Positions 1-7,029 of a stretch of 61,719 bases of DNA are shown here, piece by piece. The translations under genes were made by a program, and so were the position numbers. Position 1 is the first letter of the stretch. Every line of letters begins with the position of its first letter. This DNA comes from Caulobacterales bacterium (lineage in GTDB: Bacteria > Pseudomonadota > Alphaproteobacteria > Caulobacterales > Caulobacteraceae), in the NCBI GenBank assembly GCA_947474395.1, contig CANJID010000013.1, forward strand, positions 1 to 61,719. Reading direction: 5' to 3'. The notes under the pieces were generated by a model. It saw nothing but the letters and a program-made list of their open reading frames with translations, did not search any database and was not told the DNA's origin.

Positions 1-1326
1 CCCTTCCACGCCTTCCTCGGCGTGCCCTTACTGCGGGGCGGCCGCCCCATCGGCGCCCTGGTGGTGCAGAACCGGACGGCGCGGGTCTATGCCGAGGACG
101 AGGTCGAGGACCTGCAGACCATCGCCATGGTGCTGGTGGAGTTGATTGGCCAGGGGGACTTGGCTGGGCTGGACGCATCGAAGGGCCGCTACCATAAGCC
201 AAGGCCCAAGCGACTAAAGGGACGCATGCTCGCTGACGGTACCGCACGAGGCACAGTTTTGCTTCACGAGGAGCCTGTTTCCGAGCTGCTCTTAGCCGAC
301 GACCCAGAGCGCGAGGGGGAGCGCCTAGAGGCCGCGATTGCCGCCTTACACTCTTGGATCGGCGAGATACAGGAGGGGCAACGCGCCACCACCGTAGCGT
401 CCTTCGAGGTGTTTGAGACCTATCGCCTTTCCGCCCAAGATCCCGACTGGAACCGCTACCTGCAGGAGGGCGTGGCCTCAGGCCTCACCGCTGAAGCTGC
501 GATTTATAGATCACTAAGTGAGATTCGCGCGCGAATGGCGCATTCCGGAGTTCGTCACGAAAGGGAGCGACTGCTCATCCGCGAGAGTCTGGCAAATCGC
601 CTTCTGCGAGAACTCGGTAGAAATGACCGAGAGGCTAAAAAGTGGCCCCGCAACGCAGTATTGGTGGCAGAAAGCCTGGGACTTCTAGATTTACTTGAGT
701 ATCACGGCAAGGGTCTTGCCGGGGTTGTTCTGAATAATGAGCTATCCATTGATCCATCTACCGCTATTAATATTCTTGATGGAATACCATTCATCGTGAA
801 AGTTAATAATATTATCACAGAAGCAAATAATTATGATAATATAATTATAGATGGGCCATTATCGCAAGTAATATTACGACCTGAGCCAATTATTGAATCT
901 TCTATAGACGTTCATCGGAGCAAAAATATTAGACAAGAAAGACGTCCCGGCGATTCTACAGCCCACCTCGTTGCCGAACGCATCGAGATGGTCGCAACGG
1001 AGCTAGATCGTCTAAGAATTAATTCCATTTCAGAGCACATTGACGAGCTGAAGGTCTTATCAGGCGAACTGAAACGATTTGAGGGCGATATTAGCTCGCG
1101 AGAAAGAGGCGTCACCAATAATACTTTGAAAATATTTTCAAATATATTTGATCATGTTGAAGATAGTAAATCGATAAGAGTCATTATTGCGGGCGCGGTT
1201 GCAGGCATACTTGGCCCCATGGGGTGGCCCGCAATAACTGTATACATGCTGACCCTAGCGGCCTGGGAAGGAAAAGAGGCGTTTATTCAAGCAATAAAGA
1301 AAGTTCCGAAAAATACTAAGCGATGA
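1..1326 (+). CDS. Enzyme I (PtsP)-like protein, catalytic His lost, C-terminal membrane segment (5' partial)
   Basis: The frame is open to the first base, so the start lies upstream. The first ~50 residues match the end of a GAF domain as in PtsP, the nitrogen-PTS Enzyme I. A divergent Enzyme I N-terminal region follows (GTVLLHEEPV, ESLANRLLREL). The swivel domain is recognisable (AVLVAESLGLLDLLEY, GLAGVVL) but the segment that normally carries the phospho-His before AI..A..LGIP reads NNELSIDPSTAINILDGIP and has no His. The PEP-binding barrel is absent. Instead there is a charged helical stretch and a hydrophobic segment near the C-terminus (IRVIIAGAVAGILGP... then a second stretch). From about 720 to 1330 the DNA is AT-rich, unlike the rest of the window. 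I infer a pseudo-Enzyme I or a hybrid gene; it should not transfer phosphate. It could also be a regulatory or defence protein. Confidence 0.6.
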   Translation, partial: PFHAFLGVPLLRGGRPIGALVVQNRTARVYAEDEVEDLQTIAMVLVELIGQGDLAGLDASKGRYHKPRPKRLKGRMLADGTARGTVLLHEEPVSELLLADDPEREGERLEAAIAALHSWIGEIQEGQRATTVASFEVFETYRLSAQDPDWNRYLQEGVASGLTAEAAIYRSLSEIRARMAHSGVRHERERLLIRESLANRLLRELGRNDREAKKWPRNAVLVAESLGLLDLLEYHGKGLAGVVLNNELSIDPSTAINILDGIPFIVKVNNIITEANNYDNIIIDGPLSQVILRPEPIIESSIDVHRSKNIRQERRPGDSTAHLVAERIEMVATELDRLRINSISEHIDELKVLSGELKRFEGDISSRERGVTNNTLKIFSNIFDHVEDSKSIRVIIAGAVAGILGPMGWPAITVYMLTLAAWEGKEAFIQAIKKVPKNTKR

Positions 1327-1470
1327 TTGCTTATCTTTATACCGTTATATGTGATAGGGGCTGGTCTAGCATCTCGACATTTTCCGCCTGAGCGGTTGCG
1401 GCGGGCACGACAGTCTCGACCGAGCTGCCGCGCGAGGAACCATTCGCTCCACCTACCAATCCGCCGCATT

Positions 1471-1659
1471 CTAGCGCGGCTTCTGTCGCCGGTCGTTGAG
1501 GGCGATGCCGATCAGGCGGCGGATGGTTTCGGAGCGGCTGGGGGCGTCCGTCTGCACGTCCTCCCAGGCTTCCACCTTGGCCAGCAGATCGGCTGGCAGC
1601 CGGACCTGGACCGTCTTTCCCGTATCCGCCGGCGCGGCGGTCTTCTTCTTCTTCGGCAT
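1471..1659 (-). CDS. Ribbon-helix-helix (CopG-type) small protein
   Basis: A 62-residue protein. A basic N-terminus (PKKKKT) is followed by VQVRLPADLLAKVEAWE, a beta strand then helix, and SRSETIRRLIGIAL, the second helix: the ribbon-helix-helix pattern of CopG/Arc DNA-binding proteins. The start at 1659 is preceded by a clear AGGAGG; an upstream in-frame start would add 16 residues without a ribosome site. No toxin gene is visible beside it, so an antitoxin role is not supported. It converges with the Enzyme I-like gene across a 144-base gap that shows no gene. Confidence 0.7.
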   Translation of the reverse strand: MPKKKKTAAPADTGKTVQVRLPADLLAKVEAWEDVQTDAPSRSETIRRLIGIALNDRRQKPR

Positions 1660-1727
1660 GCCCGTCCTCCTGGGATGTCGGCCTCTGCGGGCCAGGACGC
1701 TACGCAACGCACTCAGCGCTTATAACC

Positions 1728-3380
1728 TCATCGGCGCGCTTCGCGGCGATCTTCGCGGGCCTCGGCGCGCTCCTGTTCGGCCTCGTCCTTACGGGCTTGC
1801 CGGCCCTCCTTGCGGTCCTTTCGGTCGCCCGCCTGGGCCTTCTGCGCGGGCTGGCCGGCCTTCTGAGCCGCCTTCTGGGCCGCTTGGGCCTGGCGGTCGG
1901 CCTCCGCCTTCTGGCGGGCCTGCTCGGCCTGGGCCTTCTGCGCGGCCTGGGCCGCCTCGGTCTTCAGGCGCGCCTGTTCGGCCTCGGCGCGCTGGGCGGT
2001 CTTGGCCTGTTCGCGGGCGGTCTCGGCCTGAGCCGCCTGAGCGGCCTTCTGCTGGCGTTCCGCCTCACCCCGCTGACGAGCCTGCTCGACCTCGGCGCGC
2101 TGGGCGGCCTGGGCCTGATTGCGGGCCTGTTCCGCCCGGGCCGCCTCCGCCACCTTCGCCTGCCGTTCGGCCTCTCCGCGCTGGCGCTCCTGCCCGGCGC
2201 GAGCCTGGCGGTCGGACTCGTCCCTGCGGCGGTTCTGCTCGGCCTCGGCGCGGCGGGCGCCCTGCGCCTGTTCGCGCGCCTGTTCGGCCTGATCCCTCTG
2301 AGCGGCCGCCTGCCGGCGTCCCTGCTCGGCGGCCACCTGGGCCTGCTGCGTCCGTTCGGCTTGGGCCCGCTGCTCGGACTGCGCCCTGCGGTCCGCGTCC
2401 AGGCGCTGGGCCTCGGCCTGCCTGACCTGGTCGGTGCGGGCGCGGTCCGACTCGACGCGGCGGTCGGCCTCGGCGCGGGCCTGGCGGTCGTCGCCGCGAT
2501 CGAACTGAGCCGACCGCGGGGCCTGGGGCGCGCTCCAGGCCGGAGCGGGGGCCGGCCCCTGGTAGCTGGCCTGGCGCCAGCGCTCGAAGTCGGAGGCCGC
2601 TGCTTCGCGGCGGTTGCGTTCCTGGCGCCAATAGGCCTGTTCGGTGGCCGCGCGGCTGTCGTGATAGGCGCGCCAGTCCGCCTCCTGCTGCTGCTGCCGC
2701 GCCCAGGCGGCCCGCTCCGCGTCGATGCGCGAACGCTCGGCCGCCCAGTTGGCGGCGGCCACGGCGCGGCGCTGGCTCTCCAGGGAGGCCCGGTAGAGGG
2801 CCCTGGCGCGGGCCAGGTAGCGTCCCGCCTCGTCGGCCCGCCGCTCGGCCTCATAGTCGGCCAGCATCCGGCCCCGGCTGTCATAGACCGCGACCAGGAG
2901 CCCGCCGTCGTAGCCGTAGGTGTAGGTCGGATCGCGGACCAGATAGGGCTCCGAGGCCCCCGGCCGGTAGTAGTAGGAGCGATAGCCGCCATCGACAGGC
3001 TCGAGGAAGCGCGAGGCGCGGTCCTGGGTGCGCCACGCCCAGGGGCGCCCGCCGTCGTAGTCGAAGGCGTAGTCCGGCGGCGCCTGACCGAGGGCGTCGC
3101 TCATCTGATAGGCGGCCTCCAGGTCGGCGTAGCCCTTCACCCGCACCTTGGGCTGGGCGACGCGGACCGGCGGCGCGGCCGGCAGCTCGGCCGACGATGG
3201 GGCGAGCGGCGGCGCTCCCGCCGCGCCGGGGTCCAGCGGCAGGCTGGCGAGGTCGGTCGGGGGCGGGACGGCGACGGCCGAGCCCTGTCCGCCCGACGGA
3301 CCGCATCCGGCCAGGGCGGCCGCCAGGCCGGCGGCGAGCGCCAGGGTCGAGACGCTGCGGATGCAAAGGGCGCGGGTCAT
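1728..3380 (-). CDS. Secreted lipoprotein with long Ala/Gln/Arg/Glu coiled-coil tail
   Basis: A 550-residue protein. The signal sequence ends in a lipobox (LAGC) about 25 residues in, so it is likely a lipoprotein. Residues ~85-240 are a Tyr/Asp-rich folded part (YAFDYDGGRPWAWRTQDR, a run of Tyr, then YGYDGGLLVAVYDSRGRMLADYEAE). The last ~300 residues are a low-complexity charged helix built from repeated QAEQAR/AEADRQA-like units, predicted coiled coil. The start at 3380 has GGAGGAATTCCC ahead of it, better than an in-frame start 27 bases upstream. I do not recognise a family for the folded part. A role linking outer membrane and periplasm is only a guess. Long open frames on the other strand are a by-product of the repetitive GC-rich codons. 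Confidence 0.7.
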   Translation of the reverse strand: MTRALCIRSVSTLALAAGLAAALAGCGPSGGQGSAVAVPPPTDLASLPLDPGAAGAPPLAPSSAELPAAPPVRVAQPKVRVKGYADLEAAYQMSDALGQAPPDYAFDYDGGRPWAWRTQDRASRFLEPVDGGYRSYYYRPGASEPYLVRDPTYTYGYDGGLLVAVYDSRGRMLADYEAERRADEAGRYLARARALYRASLESQRRAVAAANWAAERSRIDAERAAWARQQQQEADWRAYHDSRAATEQAYWRQERNRREAAASDFERWRQASYQGPAPAPAWSAPQAPRSAQFDRGDDRQARAEADRRVESDRARTDQVRQAEAQRLDADRRAQSEQRAQAERTQQAQVAAEQGRRQAAAQRDQAEQAREQAQGARRAEAEQNRRRDESDRQARAGQERQRGEAERQAKVAEAARAEQARNQAQAAQRAEVEQARQRGEAERQQKAAQAAQAETAREQAKTAQRAEAEQARLKTEAAQAAQKAQAEQARQKAEADRQAQAAQKAAQKAGQPAQKAQAGDRKDRKEGRQARKDEAEQERAEAREDRREARR

Positions 3381-3567
3381 GGGAATTCCTCCAGCGGGAA
3401 GGCGCATGAAGATCCTGCGGCGTCCAACCTGAACCCCACTGAAAGCGTCGAGGGCGTCTTAGGTTCATTTTCACCATGCGCGGCGGCCCGTCCCCAGGGC
3501 CGCTCCGACATAATGACAACGCATTCCGGAGCGACGGGCCTGCGCCCGGAAGCGACAGGAGCGGCTG

Positions 3568-4011
3568 GTGAAGGTGGCGTTCGCGATCTTGCTGGCGATC
3601 TGCGTGGTGATGGGGACGGCGGTCCTGCACTACGAGGCGATCACGCGGCTCGACCGCATCGCCCGGCGCGGAGTCCGCCTGGGCCGGGCGCAGCTGATGG
3701 GGGTGATCGCCGCCCTGATCTCGATCCATCTGATCGAAATCGGCATCTATGCCGGGGTCTACGCCCTGGCTTCCGGCCCGTTCCACCTCGGCGGCTTCTC
3801 CGGCGAGCGGGCCATGAGCCGGATGGATTTCTTCTACTACGCCGCCGAGACCTATTCCTCGCTGGGCTACGGCGACATCTACCCCCTGGGCGCGCTGCGC
3901 ATGATCGCCAGCATCAGCCCCTTGAACGGGGTGCTCCTGCTGGCCTGGTCCGCGGCCTTCCTGTTCTCGGTGGTGGAAGAATGGCGCGTCGGCGGCCCGA
4001 AAGGCGACTGA
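3568..4011 (+). CDS. Ion channel protein with potassium-type selectivity filter
   Basis: A 147-residue integral membrane protein. Hydrophobic segments lie at ~2-22, ~42-68 and ~115-138. Between the last two is a re-entrant pore signature TYSSLGYGDIYP, close to the TVGYGD filter of two-pore-helix potassium channels (Ion_trans_2 family). An extra N-terminal segment precedes the usual pair of helices, and there is no cytoplasmic ligand or RCK domain, so four copies would have to assemble into an ungated or mechanically gated pore. The GYGD core supports K+ conduction; the preceding SL in place of TV is unusual. It converges with the FMN reductase gene with a 3-base gap. Confidence 0.75.
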   Translation: MKVAFAILLAICVVMGTAVLHYEAITRLDRIARRGVRLGRAQLMGVIAALISIHLIEIGIYAGVYALASGPFHLGGFSGERAMSRMDFFYYAAETYSSLGYGDIYPLGALRMIASISPLNGVLLLAWSAAFLFSVVEEWRVGGPKGD

Positions 4012-4014
4012 CGC

Positions 4015-4569
4015 TCAGCGCCCGTCGCGGACGAAGGCGACGAACCCCTCCAGGAAGCCCTTCAGCTGCCCCCGGATTCCCTCGTCCGTCAGCGCGCCCT
4101 CGCCGTCGAACACCGCGCCGGCCCGCGAGACCATCAGCCGGGCGCCGTGCCACTGGCGGACGCCCAGGGTATGCAGGACGGGTAGCCAGGCGTCCTGGCT
4201 GAGGATGGTGCCGAAGCCGCCAGGAGAGGCGCCCAGGACCGCGAAGGGGCGCCCCCGGAACACCCGGGGCACGTCGGCGGGGGGGCGGCTGCACCAGTCG
4301 ATGGCGTTCTTGAACACCCCGGGCAGCGCGTTGTTGTACTCGGGCGTGAACAGCATCACCCCGTCGGCGGCGGCCATCGCCTCCTTCAGGGCCGCGACCT
4401 CGGCGGGGAAGCCGGCGGCCTCGACATCCGCGTCGTAGAGCGGGACGCCGTGCAGGGTGCTCGCGGCGAGCGTGGAGCCCTCCGGCATGAGCGGCCCGGC
4501 GGCGCGCAACAGGGCGGTGTTGAACGAGCCGTTCCGCAGGCTCCCCGAAATCCCGAGGATGGTGGTCAT
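4015..4569 (-). CDS. NADPH-dependent FMN reductase family protein
   Basis: A 184-residue flavodoxin-fold protein. The N-terminal GISGSLRNGSFNTALLR is the phosphate-binding loop of the FMN_red family, and TPEYNNALPGVFKNAIDW is the second family signature, binding the isoalloxazine ring. Such enzymes reduce FMN or quinones and azo compounds with NAD(P)H in the cytosol. Length is normal for ChrR/SsuE-like members. It is a single gene convergent with the channel gene and divergent from the SulP gene, so nothing around it fixes the substrate. Confidence 0.85.
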   Translation of the reverse strand: MTTILGISGSLRNGSFNTALLRAAGPLMPEGSTLAASTLHGVPLYDADVEAAGFPAEVAALKEAMAAADGVMLFTPEYNNALPGVFKNAIDWCSRPPADVPRVFRGRPFAVLGASPGGFGTILSQDAWLPVLHTLGVRQWHGARLMVSRAGAVFDGEGALTDEGIRGQLKGFLEGFVAFVRDGR

Positions 4570-4712
4570 GCGCTGTCCCTTGGCCTGACCTCAGTGGATC
4601 AGGCCGATTGACCAGGATCAATGCGCGGCGGGGCGTTCCGGCCCAGGCTGGCGCATTCAGGTCATTGAAAGCCGGCGCGGCTAAGCTTTGCCCGGAAGGG
4701 ATGCCTCAGCCC

Positions 4713-5990
4713 ATGACGCACGCGGCGCCGACCGCCTCGGTCGACGGCTACACGCCCAAGCTCCTCACCCTCTTCGCCGAGGGCTACGGCTTTGCGGACC
4801 TGCGCCGGGACGCGGCGGCGGGCCTGACCGTGGCCATCGTCGCCCTGCCGCTGTCCATGGCCATCGCCGTGGCCTCCGGCGTCGCCCCGGCCCAAGGGCT
4901 CTATACCGCCATCGTCGGGGGGTTCCTGGTCTCGGCCCTCGGCGGCAGCCGGTTCCAGATCGGCGGGCCGGCGGGCGCCTTCATCGTCCTGGTCTCGGCC
5001 ACGGTGGCGCGCCACGGCCTCGATGGCCTGATCCTGACCGTCTTCCTCTCGGGCCTCATGCTGACCGTGCTGGGGCTCCTGCGCCTCGGTCGCTTCATCC
5101 GCCTGATCCCCCATCCGGTGATCGTCGGCTTCACCGCCGGCATCGCCGTGACCATATTCGCCAGCCAGCTCAAGGACCTGCTCGGCCTGACCCTGCCCGG
5201 CGCCGAGCCCGGAGAGCTGGCGCCCAAGCTGGTCGTCCTGACCCGGGCCCTGCCCACCATCAGCTGGCCCGCGGCCGGTCTCGCCGCCGGGGTGGTCGCC
5301 GTGATCCTGGGCCTTCGCCGCTGGCGCCCTACCCTGCCCGGCCTGCTGTTCGCGGTGGTGGGCGCATCGCTCCTGGCCGCCGTGCTGCACCTGCCCGTGG
5401 CGACCATCGGCACGCGTTTCGGCAGCGTGCCCTCCGGCCTGCCCTTTCCCGCCCTGCCGACCTTCAGCGCCACGAAGGTCCTGGCGGTCCTGCCCGCGGC
5501 CCTGTCCTTCACCCTGTTGGGGGGTATCGAGAGCCTGCTCTCGGCCATGGTCGCCGACGGCATGACGGGCCGCAAGCACCGCTCCAACATGGAGCTGGTC
5601 GCGCAAGGGATCGCCAATATCGGCTCGGCCCTGTTCGGCGGCATCGCCGTCACCGGGACCATCGCCCGCACCGCCACCAATGTCCGAGCCGGCGGCAAGA
5701 GCCCGGTCGCGGGGATGCTGCACGCGGCCTTCATCCTGGCCTTCATGGCCCTGGCCGCGCCCCTGGCGAGCTACATCCCGCTCTCCGCCCTCGCAGGCGT
5801 GCTGGCGGTGGTGGCCTGGAACATGGCCGAGAAGGACGAGATCGGGGTCCTCCTGCGGGATTGGCGAACCGCAGCTGTGCTGCTGGCCACCTTCGGCCTG
5901 ACCCTGGCCCGGGACCTGACGACCGGGATCGCGGCCGGGTGCCTCCTGGCCCTGGCGTTCAGCCTGGCTTCGAAGCGCCGTAAGGCCTGA
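4713..5990 (+). CDS. SulP family anion transporter without STAS domain
   Basis: About 425 residues with ten or more hydrophobic segments. AAAGLTVAIVALPLSMAIAVASG and the following GLYTAIVGGFLVSALGGSRFQIGGPAGAF are the SulP/SLC26 signature and anion-site region. Family members are inner-membrane sulfate, bicarbonate or dicarboxylate symporters. The protein stops directly after the last membrane segment (LLALAFSLASKRRKA), so the usual cytoplasmic STAS domain is missing. Start choice is uncertain: 4701 and 4713 are both ATG, and GGAAGGG at 4694-4700 fits 4713 better because it abuts 4701. The 3' end overlaps the convergent DUF5996 gene by 32 bases. Substrate unknown. Confidence 0.8.
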   Translation: MTHAAPTASVDGYTPKLLTLFAEGYGFADLRRDAAAGLTVAIVALPLSMAIAVASGVAPAQGLYTAIVGGFLVSALGGSRFQIGGPAGAFIVLVSATVARHGLDGLILTVFLSGLMLTVLGLLRLGRFIRLIPHPVIVGFTAGIAVTIFASQLKDLLGLTLPGAEPGELAPKLVVLTRALPTISWPAAGLAAGVVAVILGLRRWRPTLPGLLFAVVGASLLAAVLHLPVATIGTRFGSVPSGLPFPALPTFSATKVLAVLPAALSFTLLGGIESLLSAMVADGMTGRKHRSNMELVAQGIANIGSALFGGIAVTGTIARTATNVRAGGKSPVAGMLHAAFILAFMALAAPLASYIPLSALAGVLAVVAWNMAEKDEIGVLLRDWRTAAVLLATFGLTLARDLTTGIAAGCLLALAFSLASKRRKA

Positions 5991-6972
5991 CTACCTTCGG
6001 CTGGCCGAGGGCGCATTCGAGCGCGCGCCGGTCCCATTTTCCAGCGTCGGCGGCGGCCTCGTATGTCGCCTGCAGGAAGTCGGTCAGCAAGCCTTCCGGA
6101 TCGGCCGCCGTCCGCACCGCCTCGTAGGGCATGACATATTCGCTCAAGCCCTCGTGGAAGCTCGCCCCCGCCGGCAGGCCCTCAGCGGTCCTGAAGCCCG
6201 GCGGCTCGGGATAGGCGTAGGCATAGAACAGGGGATAGGGCGCCGGCCCCCCGCCGCTCCAGAACCCCGCGCTCGACACCTCGTGGGAATAGGCCTCCCG
6301 CGCCACCGCGTCGGGCAGGCCGGGCACGCCGCCGGGATGGGGCGGCGCGGCCCGCCCCGAGAACCGGGTCACGGCCAGGTCGAAGCTGCCCCAGAAGAAG
6401 TGCACAGGGCTCGCCTTGCCCAGGAAGCCGGTGCGGAAGCGCTTCATCACCCGGTCGGCGTTCAGCAGGGCGCGCCACAACCGCACGGCCGCGTCCTGGT
6501 CATAGACGCGGCTCTTGGTGTCTTCCGCGAAGGGGATGGCGTCGGGGATTTCGCTGGGCGTTCCGTGGATCGTCGTCTCCACCCCCGCCTGGCGCAGCAT
6601 GCCGAGCACGGCGCTGTGGAAGTCGGCGATCGAGCCCGTCTGCAGGGCGAGGGTGCGGCCCTTCCCCTCGCTGGTGCGCAGGTCCAGCGAGCCGTCCAGG
6701 AAGTCGAACTCCAGCTCGAAGTCCGCCGCCGGATGCGGGATCAGCGAAGTCCCAAGCCCCCGCGCGGTCAGGTAGAGCGGCACGTGCCAGCTGTGGTTCG
6801 CCCAGGGCGTATACGCCAGGCGCACCTTGCCGACCACCTGAGTCATCAGGTGCAGGGTCTCGAAGGTTGTGCTGTCCTCCTCGAAGGACAGGGAAGGCCA
6901 AGGCTCACCCAATGATTTGTCCCTCTCGCGTCCCGCTGGCGCCGACGGATTGTCCGTGCCAGCCTCGTGCAA
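5959..6972 (-). CDS. DUF5996 family protein
   Basis: A 337-residue soluble protein without signal or membrane segments. The pattern WPSLSFEEDSTTFETLHLMTQVVGKVRLAYTPWANHSWHVPLYLTARGL..T..IPHP near the N-terminus, FGGxG-like GK/HFFWGSFDLAVTRFSGR in the middle and GFWSGGGPAPYPLFYAYAYPEPPGF near the C-terminus are typical of DUF5996 proteins, which have no established function. The stop lies inside the end of the convergent SulP gene. The start at 6972 is 57 bases from the divergent SnoaL gene, so both promoters share a very short interval. Confidence 0.75.
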   Translation of the reverse strand: MHEAGTDNPSAPAGRERDKSLGEPWPSLSFEEDSTTFETLHLMTQVVGKVRLAYTPWANHSWHVPLYLTARGLGTSLIPHPAADFELEFDFLDGSLDLRTSEGKGRTLALQTGSIADFHSAVLGMLRQAGVETTIHGTPSEIPDAIPFAEDTKSRVYDQDAAVRLWRALLNADRVMKRFRTGFLGKASPVHFFWGSFDLAVTRFSGRAAPPHPGGVPGLPDAVAREAYSHEVSSAGFWSGGGPAPYPLFYAYAYPEPPGFRTAEGLPAGASFHEGLSEYVMPYEAVRTAADPEGLLTDFLQATYEAAADAGKWDRRALECALGQPKVVRPYGASKPG

Positions 6973-7029
6973 AATGTGCGCGCGGCCCAGTGGGGAGCTG
7001 CGGGCCCGATCATAAGAGGAAACAGGGAG

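Noticed and set aside
1728-2500. Repetitive DNA that could be read as tandem repeats or a CRISPR-like array
   Set aside because: The periodicity follows the coiled-coil codons of the lipoprotein; units are imperfect and there are no unique spacers.
1797-4202. 801-codon plus-strand frame across the lipoprotein and channel genes
   Set aside because: It arises from the Ala/Gln/Arg-rich repeat region read backwards and runs through two genes with real features.
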